DNA of 20,662 nt, taken from contig JBJSXB010000172.1 in assembly GCA_046086245.1 (NCBI GenBank), forward strand, positions 1 through 20,662, written 5' to 3'. This DNA is from F1-20-MAGs016 sp046086245 (GTDB taxonomy: Bacteria > Planctomycetota > Planctomycetia > Pirellulales > UBA1268). The translations under genes were made by a program, and so were the position numbers. The first letter of the stretch is position 1. Each line of letters starts with the position of its first letter. Of this stretch, positions 1 through 7,449 are shown one piece after another. Under the pieces are notes generated by a model. That model saw only the letters and a program-made list of their open reading frames with translations, was not told the origin of the DNA and made no database searches.

Positions 1-779
1 CCTCCTACTTCACCCGCTACTTCTACGACTGGGCCGAGGCGCGCACGGGCGGCCGCATCGGCCTCGGCTACCAGTTCCAGTTCGCCCCCGACCTGTCGGT
101 GAACACCGGCTTCCGCGGCGAGAGCGTCGACGTCTTCAACCCGCGCGTCCTCGCCCCCGACATCGTCAACATGCTCGGCACCAATTCCGTCTACGGCTTC
201 AGCGGCGGCATCATCCACGACACGCGCGACAGCCCGTTCCTTCCCACGCAGGGGCACCTGGCGACATTCGAGTTCGAGCAGGTGATCGGTACGTTCGTCT
301 ACCCGCGCGGGATCCTCGAGGGGCGGCAGTACTTCCTGCTCGCCGAGCGCCCCGACGGGTCCGGCCGCCACGTGCTCTCGGTCGGCTCGGTGCTCGGTAT
401 GTCGGGCCCCGACACCCCCGCTTACGACAACTTCTTCGCCGGTGGCTACAACACGCTCCGCGGCTTCGTCTTCCGCGGAGCGAGCCCCCGTCAGAACGGC
501 GCCATCGTCGGCGGTCCGTTCCAGTGGCTCAACACGATCGAGTACCTGTTCCCGATCACCGCCGACGACACCCTCCGCGGCGTGGTCTTCACCGACTTCG
601 GTACGGTCGAATCGAACGTCGCGATCAACAACTTCCGCGTCGCACCGGGCTTCGGCCTGCGGATCACGCTGCCGGCGATGGGTCCGGCGCCGATCGCGCT
701 CGATTTCGCCGTCCCGGTCGCCTACGCCCCGGAAGACAGCCAGCAGTTGTTCAGTTTCTTCGTCGGCTTCGCCCGCTGA
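1..779 (+). CDS. bamA: Outer membrane protein assembly factor BamA (3' part, 5' end outside window)
   Basis: This is the C-terminal part of an Omp85/BamA protein, which inserts beta-barrel proteins into the outer membrane. The frame is open from the left edge (first full codon at position 3), so about 258 residues are visible and the POTRA domains lie outside the window. The visible part has alternating aromatic and polar strand residues, and GGYNTLRGFVFRG at about visible residues 147-159 carries the (V/L)RGF signature of the conserved Omp85 loop 6. A strand with FTDFGTV follows, and the protein ends in a strand closing with FFVGFAR, as expected for a barrel terminus. A glycosyltransferase gene follows after 11 bases on the same strand and is probably co-transcribed. 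TamA and other Omp85 proteins share these features, so the paralogue choice is less sure than the superfamily. Confidence 0.85.
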   Translation, partial: SYFTRYFYDWAEARTGGRIGLGYQFQFAPDLSVNTGFRGESVDVFNPRVLAPDIVNMLGTNSVYGFSGGIIHDTRDSPFLPTQGHLATFEFEQVIGTFVYPRGILEGRQYFLLAERPDGSGRHVLSVGSVLGMSGPDTPAYDNFFAGGYNTLRGFVFRGASPRQNGAIVGGPFQWLNTIEYLFPITADDTLRGVVFTDFGTVESNVAINNFRVAPGFGLRITLPAMGPAPIALDFAVPVAYAPEDSQQLFSFFVGFAR

Positions 780-790
780 CCGTCACCGCC

Positions 791-1906
791 ATGCCCCGAT
801 CCCCACTCTCCGGCGGCAGCGACGAGCGGATTCTCGTGGTCCGCACCCGCTACGTCGGCGACACGGTGATGGCGATCCCCTTTCTGCGCAACCTCCGCGC
901 GCGGTTCCCCGAGGCACGGATCGACGTGCTCGTTGAGAAGGTGTCCGGCGCGGTGCTCGCCTCCTGTCCCTACAAGGACGAGCTGATTTCCTGGGATCTC
1001 CCCCGGCCCGGGCATCCGCTCTCGCCGCGGCTGGCGACCAACGTCTGGCAGCTCGCCCGCTGGCTGCGGAGCCGCCGCTACTCGCGGGCCTACGTCCTCA
1101 AACGGGCGCTCTCCGCGGTGCTGCCGGTGTGGCTGGCGGGGATTCCCCATCGGGTCGGCTTCGGTGGCGAAGGCCGCGGGGCGCTGCTCTCGCGCCGCGT
1201 CCCGCTGCCCCCGCACCGTCACGAAGTGGAGCTGTTTCTCGATCTGCTCCGCACCGACGGCATCGCCGTCGACGACGCGCGCAACGAGAACTGGGTCGGA
1301 CCGTCGTCACCCGGCGTGGTCGATCCGTTGCTGATGCGGGTGCCGGCGGGACGCACGAAGCTGTTCGTCAGCCCGAAATCGACCTCGTGGCAGCGCGAGT
1401 GGCCGGAGGCACGGTGGGCGGCCTTGGTGGCGCGGATGGTGCGCGAACGCGAGTGCGACGTCGTCTTCTGCGGTTCGCCGGCGCAGGCGCCCTTCCATCG
1501 GCGGATCATCGATCGCGCCGGTCCGTTGGCGGCGCGCCATTGCCACGACTGGTCGAGCGAGGTCGCCCTCGAGCACCTCGGCGCGCTCATGGCGTCGATG
1601 GACCTGTGCATCGGCGTCGACAGCGGTCCGGTGCACCTGGCCGCGAGCTTCGGCACCCCGGTCGTGGTGCTCGTCGGGCCGACCGATCCCAACCACTGGT
1701 GCCCGTGGAAATCGCCGGCGGTCGTGCTCCGCGGCCCGGTGCTGCCGGCCCGCGGATGGCGGCGCCGCGTCTCGCGGCCCGATCTCCGCTTCGCGCCGGG
1801 GGAGGCGACGATGGAGTCGATTCCGGTGGCGGCCGTCTGGGACGCCGCGCTGTCGCTGTTGCCGTCGGCGCCGGCGGCGACGCCCGTCACCCGTGCCGCC
1901 GGGTGA
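791..1906 (+). CDS. Glycosyltransferase family 9 protein (heptosyltransferase-like)
   Basis: The 371-residue product looks like a GT9 enzyme of the ADP-heptose:LPS heptosyltransferase type, which adds sugars to the lipopolysaccharide core on the cytoplasmic face of the inner membrane. The N-terminal Rossmann half opens with ILVVRTRYVGDTVMAIPFLR (about residues 14-33), the family's GD motif region. The C-terminal half carries CIGVDSGPVHLAASFGTPVV (about residues 272-291) followed by a GPTDP segment, the classic donor-binding D-S-G-P/H-L motif. The ATG at 791 is chosen because it begins just before the conserved first strand and 11 bases after the bamA stop; the frame is open further upstream, but that part overlaps bamA. 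Length is normal for the family. The sugar donor and acceptor cannot be told from sequence, so no waa symbol is given. Confidence 0.88.
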   Translation: MPRSPLSGGSDERILVVRTRYVGDTVMAIPFLRNLRARFPEARIDVLVEKVSGAVLASCPYKDELISWDLPRPGHPLSPRLATNVWQLARWLRSRRYSRAYVLKRALSAVLPVWLAGIPHRVGFGGEGRGALLSRRVPLPPHRHEVELFLDLLRTDGIAVDDARNENWVGPSSPGVVDPLLMRVPAGRTKLFVSPKSTSWQREWPEARWAALVARMVRERECDVVFCGSPAQAPFHRRIIDRAGPLAARHCHDWSSEVALEHLGALMASMDLCIGVDSGPVHLAASFGTPVVVLVGPTDPNHWCPWKSPAVVLRGPVLPARGWRRRVSRPDLRFAPGEATMESIPVAAVWDAALSLLPSAPAATPVTRAAG

Positions 1907-1969
1907 GCCGCCGGCACCCCCGCCGACACCTTTGGGCTGTGCCAAGCTGGTCGCCCGCGCCACGGCGTA

Positions 1970-3250
1970 TCAGCCCCCCGCGGCGCTGCCGGCGACGAAG
2001 CCGCTCGCCCACGCCCACTGGAAGTTGAAGCCGCCGATCCGGCCGTCGACGTCGAGCATCTCGCCGGCGAAATGGAGGCCCGGGCACATCCGGCTCTCCA
2101 TCGTGTCGAGCCGTACCTCCGCCAGCGGCACTCCGCCCGCCGTCGCCTCGGCGACGTTCCAGCCACGGTCCCCGATCACCGGCAGCGGCATTTCCTTGAC
2201 CACCGCCACGAGCCGCCGCCGCGCGTCGCGCGGCAGATCGCCGGCCGGCGGGGCCGTCGCCGCGGCGCAGAGGCAGCGGACGAGCCGCTCCGACAACCAG
2301 GGTTTGAGGGCGGCGAGCACCCCCCGGGCGCCGGCGCCGACGAGCAGCGCTTCGAGCGCCGCGCCGTCGACGTCGGGGAGCCAGTCGAGGAGGAGGCGCG
2401 CGGCGGGATCGTGGTCGCGCGACACGAGCCAATGGCGGCTGATGTCGAGGGTCGCCGGCCCCGACAATCCGGTGTGGGTGCAGAGCGTGCTGCCGACGCT
2501 CTCCGCCACCGGCTTGCCAGAACCCGACAGGAGCCGGAACCGGCAGGGCAGCGCGAGCCCGGTGAGGGAGCGGATCCAGTGTTCGCCGGGCAGCACCAGC
2601 GGCACCAGCGCCGGTACCACGGGCGGCGCGATCGAATGTCCCAGCGACTCCGCCAGCAGGAATCCCGATCCGTCGGAGCCGCTCTTCGGCAGCGACCGGC
2701 CGCCGGTGCAGAGGATGACCCGCTCCGCGTGCATGGTCCCGGCAGCGGATTCGAGGCGGAACCCGAGCGGTGTGCGCTCAAGCGCCGTCACCGCCGCCGG
2801 ATGCACCAGCCGCACGCCGGCCCCTCGCGCCGTCGTCAGCAGCGCGTCGAGGATCGATCGCGCCGAGTCGCCGACGGGAAACAGTTTTCCGGTGTCGGGC
2901 TCGCGGTAGAACTCCACTCCGGCATCGCGGAAAAAGGCGATCGTCCGCTCGACCGGAAAACGACCCAGCACCTTGCGGATCGCCGCAGGGGTGCTGCCGG
3001 CGAAGTCGCGCTCCGTGACGCGCCAGTGGGTGACGTTGCAGCGCCCGCCACCCGACACGAGGATCTTCGCCCCGAGCCGGCGCGCCCCATCGAACGCCAG
3101 CACCGCGCCACGGCCGCCCCGCGCCGCGAACGTGGCGGCGACGAGCCCCGCCGCTCCCGCCCCAACCACCGCCACCGCCGCCCGGCGCGGGCCGTCCGCC
3201 GTCGGACCATCCGCATCGCCATCCGGCCAGTGGTATCCTTGGTCGACCAT
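1970..3250 (-). CDS. HI0933/BaiN-family NAD(P)/FAD-dependent oxidoreductase
   Basis: The product is a 426-residue cytoplasmic flavoprotein. After a short polar leader comes the dinucleotide-binding motif VAVVGAGAAG (about residues 26-35). The HI0933-family signature KILVSGGGRCNVT follows at about 62-74. Near the C-terminus, GGFNFQWAWASGFVAGSAAG matches the conserved FAD-contacting end of the family. Members are annotated as BaiN/RdsA-like or aminoacetone-oxidase-like, but the physiological reaction is generally unknown. The ATG at 3250 is the only start near the first strand that gives a family-like N-terminus, although the frame stays open to 3382. It lies divergent to the PSD1 gene, whose start overlaps it, and convergent with the glycosyltransferase gene across a 63-base gap. 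There is no obvious Shine-Dalgarno sequence. Confidence 0.88.
   Translation of the reverse strand: MVDQGYHWPDGDADGPTADGPRRAAVAVVGAGAAGLVAATFAARGGRGAVLAFDGARRLGAKILVSGGGRCNVTHWRVTERDFAGSTPAAIRKVLGRFPVERTIAFFRDAGVEFYREPDTGKLFPVGDSARSILDALLTTARGAGVRLVHPAAVTALERTPLGFRLESAAGTMHAERVILCTGGRSLPKSGSDGSGFLLAESLGHSIAPPVVPALVPLVLPGEHWIRSLTGLALPCRFRLLSGSGKPVAESVGSTLCTHTGLSGPATLDISRHWLVSRDHDPAARLLLDWLPDVDGAALEALLVGAGARGVLAALKPWLSERLVRCLCAAATAPPAGDLPRDARRRLVAVVKEMPLPVIGDRGWNVAEATAGGVPLAEVRLDTMESRMCPGLHFAGEMLDVDGRIGGFNFQWAWASGFVAGSAAGG
3231..3239 (+). promoter_or_regulatory. Candidate extended -10 element of the PSD1 gene
   Basis: TGGTATCCT fits an extended -10 (TGn followed by a TATAAT-like hexamer). The hexamer ends 10 bases before the PSD1 ATG, so a sigma-70 start point would fall about 3 bases upstream of it, predicting an almost leaderless message. 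I see no convincing -35 hexamer. The same GTATCCT heptamer occurs just before the transporter gene at 11821. Confidence 0.4.
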
Positions 3251-5828
3251 GCGATCCGCCAGCGGTGTGGCGACGAACAGTGCCGGTATCCGACTGCCAC
3301 GTCTCGCGGCGGCCGCGATGCTCGTGTTGTCGTACCCACGACCGACAGCGTACGCCGACGGGGTCGATTTCAACCGCGACATCCGCCCGATCCTCGCCGA
3401 GCAATGTTTCTATTGCCACGGCCAGGATGCCGCCAAGCGGCAGGCCGATCTCCGCCTCGACCGGCGCGACGACGCCGTGGCCGCGCGGGCGATCGTGCCG
3501 GGTGAGCCGGGAGCGAGCGCCGTGCTCGAGCGGATCCACTCCACCGACGCCGCGGTGGTGATGCCGCCGCCGTCGTCCAACCGGCGGCTGTCCACCGAGC
3601 AGAAGGACTCGCTCCGGCGCTGGATCGAGGCCGGCGCCCCCTACGCCGACCACTGGGCCTTTGTGCCCCCCGTCCGGCCGCAACCACCCGAGGTGGTCGC
3701 TCCGCCGCCGGGATGGCCCGCCAACGACATCGACCGCTTCGTCCTCGCTGGCCTCGCCGGCAGCGGCCTGTCTCCCGCGCCACCGGCCGACCGCGCCACG
3801 CTCATCCGCCGTCTCCACGCCGATCTCGTCGGGCTCCCCCCGTCGCCCGCCGAGGTCGATGCGTTCGTCGCCGACCCCGATCCGGCGGCCTACGACCGGC
3901 TCGTCGACCGGCTGCTCGCCAGCCCCCACCATGGCGAGCGGATGGCGCTGCCCTGGCTCGACGCGGCACGCTATGCCGACAGCAACGGCTTCCAGCAGGA
4001 CGGCGACACGTGGCAATGGATGTGGCGCGACTGGGTGGTGCGGGCCCTGTCGGACGACATGCCCTTCGACCGTTTCACGATCGAGCAATTGGCGGGCGAT
4101 CGGCTCCCGGAGGCGACGATCGACCAACGGATCGCCACCGGCTTCAACCGCAACCACCTGCTCAACGGCGAAGGGGGTGCGATCGCCGAGGAGCAGCGCT
4201 TCAACAATCTCTTCGACCGCGTCGACACCACCGCCACCACCTGGCTGGGGCTGACGATGGCCTGCGCCCAGTGCCACGACCACAAATACGATCCGCTCAC
4301 GCAGACCGACTACTACCGCCTGCTCGACGCCTTCAACCGCCTCCCGGAAAGCGGCGCGCCGACTTATTACTCGGCGCGGATCCGCGTGGCGCCCCCGCTG
4401 GTGGAGGTGCCCGGCCCGGAGCACGCCGCGGCGATTGCCGACTACGAGCGGCGGATCGACGCTGCCGAAGGCGTCGCCCGGCCGCTCGTCGAGGCGGCGT
4501 TCGCCGGTTGGAAGGCGGGTGTGCTATCGGGTGGCGTCGAGGGGCGCGGTCTCCCCGATGGCGTGGTGGAACGGCTGCGCGCGCCGCCGACCGGACGGAC
4601 CGACGACGACACGCGGGCGATCGACGCCGCCCTGCGCCGTCACTTCGACGACAAGATCCGTCGCGATGTCGTGGGCGCGCAACCCGACGTCAAGCGGCTC
4701 GACGACCTGCGCGGCGAACTGGCGGCCTACCGCGCCGACCGTATCCCGCGGGTGATGGTGATGAGCGACGAGCGGCCGCGCGAGACGCGTTTGCTCGATC
4801 GCGGCGACTATCTCGCTCCGCGCGGCGAGCCACTGGCGTTCGCCCCTCCCGCCTTTCTCCCGCCGCTGGCCGCCGACGCGCCGCGCGACCGGCTCGGGCT
4901 GGCACGCTGGTTGTTTCAACCGGAGCAACCACTCACCGCGCGGGTGCAGGTCAATCGCATCTGGCAACACTTCTTCGGCATCGGCCTGGTGAAGACCGCC
5001 GAGGATTTCGGCGTCCAGGGGGAGTATCCCCGCCACCGCGACCTGCTCGATTGGCTGGCCACCGAGTTCCGCGCCTGTGGATGGAGCCAGAAACGGATCT
5101 ACCGTCTCATCGTCACCAGCGCCACCTACCGGCAATCGAGCCGCGTCGATCCACGTGGTTGGGCGCTCGACCCGGAGAATCGACTCCTCGCGCGCGGCAG
5201 CCGCTTTCGACTGCCGGCGATGATCCTCCGCGACTGGGCCCTCGCCGCCGCCGGCCTCCTCGACCGCCGCGTCGGCGGCCCGCCGGTCTACCCGTATCAG
5301 CCCGACGGCATCTGGGAATCGCTGGCGATCACCAAGGAGCGCGACTTCACCTACCCCGTCTCCAACGGGTCCGACCTGCACCGCCGGAGCCTCTACACCT
5401 TCTGGCGCCGCACGGTCAGTCCCGCCAACATGTTCGACACCGCCAACCGGCAGACCTGCCGCGTCCGCACCTCGGTGACGTCGACCCCGCTCCACGCGCT
5501 GACGACGCTCAACGACCCCACGTGGGTCGAGGCGGCGCGGGTGATGGCGGCCCGCTGCCTCGCGGCCGCCGGCACCGCGGAGGATCGCCTCGCCCTGGCG
5601 TTGCGGCTGGTCGTGGGCCGGCCGGCGACCGCCGCCGATCTCGAGGCGCTCGTGCGGATGCACCGCCGCCAGCGCGAACTCTATGCGGCCGACCCGGCCG
5701 CCGCCGTGGCACTGCTGGCCGTCGGGGCGACTCCCCGCGACACGGCGGTCGATCCGGTCGAACACGCCGCCCTCACCGCCGTCTGCCTGGGAATCCTCAA
5801 CCTCGACGAAGCCCTGACCCGGGAGTGA
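3249..5828 (+). CDS. PSD1/PSCyt1 (DUF1549-DUF1553) domain protein, exported, cytochrome c-like
   Basis: The product is an 859-residue planctomycete-type exported protein. It starts with a signal peptide (hydrophobic LAAAAMLVLSY, processing likely near TAYADG at about residues 33-38). A PSCyt1 domain follows with the heme-attachment motif CFYCH at 53-57. The DUF1549 domain starts near residue 157 and ends with a second CXXCH, CAQCHDHKYDP, at 339-349. The DUF1553 domain runs from about residue 547 (RLGLARWLF) to near the end and includes QVNRIWQHFFGIGLVKT. Length is normal for the form without an extra lectin-like insert. The function is not established; two c-type heme sites suggest a periplasmic redox or surface role. 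The DUF1501 gene starts 20 bases downstream, the usual partner arrangement. The ATG at 3249 gives a complete signal peptide but lacks a ribosome binding site. Confidence 0.92.
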   Translation: MRSASGVATNSAGIRLPRLAAAAMLVLSYPRPTAYADGVDFNRDIRPILAEQCFYCHGQDAAKRQADLRLDRRDDAVAARAIVPGEPGASAVLERIHSTDAAVVMPPPSSNRRLSTEQKDSLRRWIEAGAPYADHWAFVPPVRPQPPEVVAPPPGWPANDIDRFVLAGLAGSGLSPAPPADRATLIRRLHADLVGLPPSPAEVDAFVADPDPAAYDRLVDRLLASPHHGERMALPWLDAARYADSNGFQQDGDTWQWMWRDWVVRALSDDMPFDRFTIEQLAGDRLPEATIDQRIATGFNRNHLLNGEGGAIAEEQRFNNLFDRVDTTATTWLGLTMACAQCHDHKYDPLTQTDYYRLLDAFNRLPESGAPTYYSARIRVAPPLVEVPGPEHAAAIADYERRIDAAEGVARPLVEAAFAGWKAGVLSGGVEGRGLPDGVVERLRAPPTGRTDDDTRAIDAALRRHFDDKIRRDVVGAQPDVKRLDDLRGELAAYRADRIPRVMVMSDERPRETRLLDRGDYLAPRGEPLAFAPPAFLPPLAADAPRDRLGLARWLFQPEQPLTARVQVNRIWQHFFGIGLVKTAEDFGVQGEYPRHRDLLDWLATEFRACGWSQKRIYRLIVTSATYRQSSRVDPRGWALDPENRLLARGSRFRLPAMILRDWALAAAGLLDRRVGGPPVYPYQPDGIWESLAITKERDFTYPVSNGSDLHRRSLYTFWRRTVSPANMFDTANRQTCRVRTSVTSTPLHALTTLNDPTWVEAARVMAARCLAAAGTAEDRLALALRLVVGRPATAADLEALVRMHRRQRELYAADPAAAVALLAVGATPRDTAVDPVEHAALTAVCLGILNLDEALTRE

Positions 5829-5848
5829 CGCCGCGCGGCGCCTGCACC

Positions 5849-7318
5849 ATGCTTTCGAGCCGCGCCGCCACGGCCGTGCATCCGCTGCTCGTCGAAAACG
5901 CCGCCCGCGTCACCCGGCGCCGGTTGTTCGGGGCGACCGGCACGGGCCTCGGCGCGGCGGCGCTGGCGAGCCTCCTCGCCCGCGACACCGCCGCCGGAAC
6001 CACCGGCCTTCCCGGGCTGCCCCACCATCCGCCCCGCGCGAAGCGCGTGGTGATGCTCTGGCAGGGAGGCGGTCCGTCGCACGTCGATCTCTTCGATCCC
6101 AAGCCGGAGTTGGTCCGCCGTGCCGGTGCCGACATCCCCGAGAGCGTGCGCGGGACGACCCGGCTGTCGACGATGAGCAGCGGCTATGCCAAGTGGCCGG
6201 TCGTCCCGGCGATCCGGCCGTTTCGGCGCTACGGCGCCGCCGGCATCGAACTCAGCGAGATGGTGCCGAACATCGGGGGCATCGCCGACGAACTGTGCCT
6301 CGTGCGCAGCATGCACACCGAGGCGGTCAACCACGCCCCCGGCGTGACCTTCTTCCTCACCGGGGCGCAGGTGCCCGGGCGCCCGAGCCTCGGTGCCTGG
6401 CTGACCTACGGGCTCGGCTGCGACACCGACGACCTCCCCGCCTACGTCGTCATGACTTCCAGCGACAAGGGGAAGACCTGCGGGCAGTTGTTCTTCGACT
6501 ATTACTGGGGCAGCGGCTTCCTCCCCAGCCGCTATCAGGGGGTCCGCTTCCGCAACACCGGCGAGCCGGTTCCCTATCTCGCCGATCCGCCGGGGGTCAG
6601 CCGGGCGGCGCGGCGGGCGCTGCTCGACGACCTGGCGGCGCTCAACGCCGCCCACCTCGCCGATTACGGCGATCCCGAGATCGACACGCGCATCGCCCAG
6701 TACGAGATGGCCTTCCGGATGCAGGAAAGCATGCCGGAGCTCGTCGACCTGGCCACCGAGCCGCGGTGCGTGCTCGACCGCTACGGAGCCGATGTCCGCA
6801 CCCAGGGATCGTTCGCCTTCAACTGCCTCGTGGCCCGTCGGCTCCTCGAACGTGGCACGCGCTTCGTGCAGTTGATGCACGCCGGCTGGGACCAGCACAA
6901 CAACCTCCACACGCAGTTGGCCGAGCAGTGCCGCGACACCGAGGGGCCGGCGGCGGCATTGGTACTCGACCTCAAAGAGCGCGGCTTGCTCGACGACACG
7001 CTGGTCGTCTGGGCCGGGGAGTTCGGCCGGACTCCGTTCGGCCAGGGCGACCCCGCCAACCCCAAGGGGCGCGACCACTTCGGGAGGGCCTTTTCCTGGT
7101 GGCTGGCCGGCGGCGGAGTGCGGAAGGGGCATGTCCACGGGGCGACGGACGACTTCGCCTGGAACATCACCGCCGACCCGGTCCATGTCCACGACATGCA
7201 GGCGACCCTGCTCCACCTGCTGGGGATCGACCACACCCGTCTCACGTTCCGCTACCAAGGCCGGCAGTTCCGTCTCACCGACGTGCACGGGCACCTGGTC
7301 GCGGGCCTCCTGGCATAG
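5849..7318 (+). CDS. DUF1501 domain protein with twin-arginine signal
   Basis: This 489-residue protein belongs to DUF1501, a family structurally related to the sulfatase/alkaline phosphatase superfamily. The N-terminus has a twin-arginine motif TRRRLFG (residues 22-28) followed by the hydrophobic stretch GTGLGAAALASLLA, so folded export by Tat is predicted. The domain begins with VVMLWQGGGPSHVDLFDPKP (67-86). The C-terminal half has the typical EFGRTPF (391-397) and GRDHFG (407-412) segments and ends with the normal ...VHGHLVAGLLA tail, so the gene looks intact. It follows the PSD1 gene by 20 bases and is very likely co-transcribed with it. Tat export would fit a metal or cofactor loaded in the cytoplasm. 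The substrate is unknown. The ATG at 5849 is chosen because it leaves a short n-region before the twin arginines. Confidence 0.93.
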   Translation: MLSSRAATAVHPLLVENAARVTRRRLFGATGTGLGAAALASLLARDTAAGTTGLPGLPHHPPRAKRVVMLWQGGGPSHVDLFDPKPELVRRAGADIPESVRGTTRLSTMSSGYAKWPVVPAIRPFRRYGAAGIELSEMVPNIGGIADELCLVRSMHTEAVNHAPGVTFFLTGAQVPGRPSLGAWLTYGLGCDTDDLPAYVVMTSSDKGKTCGQLFFDYYWGSGFLPSRYQGVRFRNTGEPVPYLADPPGVSRAARRALLDDLAALNAAHLADYGDPEIDTRIAQYEMAFRMQESMPELVDLATEPRCVLDRYGADVRTQGSFAFNCLVARRLLERGTRFVQLMHAGWDQHNNLHTQLAEQCRDTEGPAAALVLDLKERGLLDDTLVVWAGEFGRTPFGQGDPANPKGRDHFGRAFSWWLAGGGVRKGHVHGATDDFAWNITADPVHVHDMQATLLHLLGIDHTRLTFRYQGRQFRLTDVHGHLVAGLLA

Positions 7319-7331
7319 CAGGCTGTGGACA
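7317..7331 (+). repeat. 15-bp sequence repeated in inverted orientation at 18481-18495
   Basis: AGCAGGCTGTGGACA, which begins inside the DUF1501 stop codon, recurs as its exact reverse complement at 18481-18495. A CTCCTG lies just before both copies, separated by an extra GCAT in this one. One 15-mer match in a 20-kb window can arise by chance, so a real repeat family is possible but not shown. Confidence 0.35.
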
Positions 7332-7431
7332 AACAGCTTGCCGCACCTCAGGGATGAGGTGCCGGGAGTGCAACTCCCGTGAAAAGCGGAGCTTTTCGAG
7401 TGGCCAAAGGCCATGGATGGACTTTGGCCAC
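7322..7431 (+). repeat. Array of five tandem hairpins downstream of the DUF1501 gene
   Basis: Almost every base in these 110 bases can pair in five consecutive perfect stems: 7322-7326/7333-7337 (5 bp), 7343-7350/7355-7362 (8 bp, loop GGGA), 7363-7369/7373-7379 (7 bp, loop GCA), 7381-7387/7391-7397 (7 bp, loop GGA) and 7400-7409/7422-7431 (10 bp, loop 12 bases). Hairpins two and three abut with no gap. There is no U-tract, so this is not a standard intrinsic terminator. It could be a REP-like intergenic repeat, a structured non-coding RNA or a 3'-end stabiliser of the PSD1-DUF1501 message. The composition is visibly less GC-rich than the flanking genes. Confidence 0.75.
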
Positions 7432-7449
7432 GGGCTGATAGCGGGGTGT

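Noticed and set aside
1907..1969. Convergent gap between the glycosyltransferase and flavoprotein genes examined for a bidirectional terminator
   Set aside because: Only a 5-bp GGCAC/GTGCC pairing across a 21-base loop is present, too weak to annotate.
2778..4424. A 548-codon minus-strand frame spanning the flavoprotein and PSD1 starts
   Set aside because: It overlaps both real genes in other frames, and its product shows no family motif.
3713..5848. Upstream extension of the DUF1501 frame through the PSD1 gene
   Set aside because: The Arg/Pro-rich translation is the alternate frame of PSD1; the protein begins at the Tat signal at 5849.
7324..7332. TGTGGACAA, whose complement TTGTCCACA is one base from the DnaA box consensus
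   Set aside because: A single isolated near-match without clustering, an AT-rich unwinding region or dnaA/dnaN nearby gives no support for an origin.
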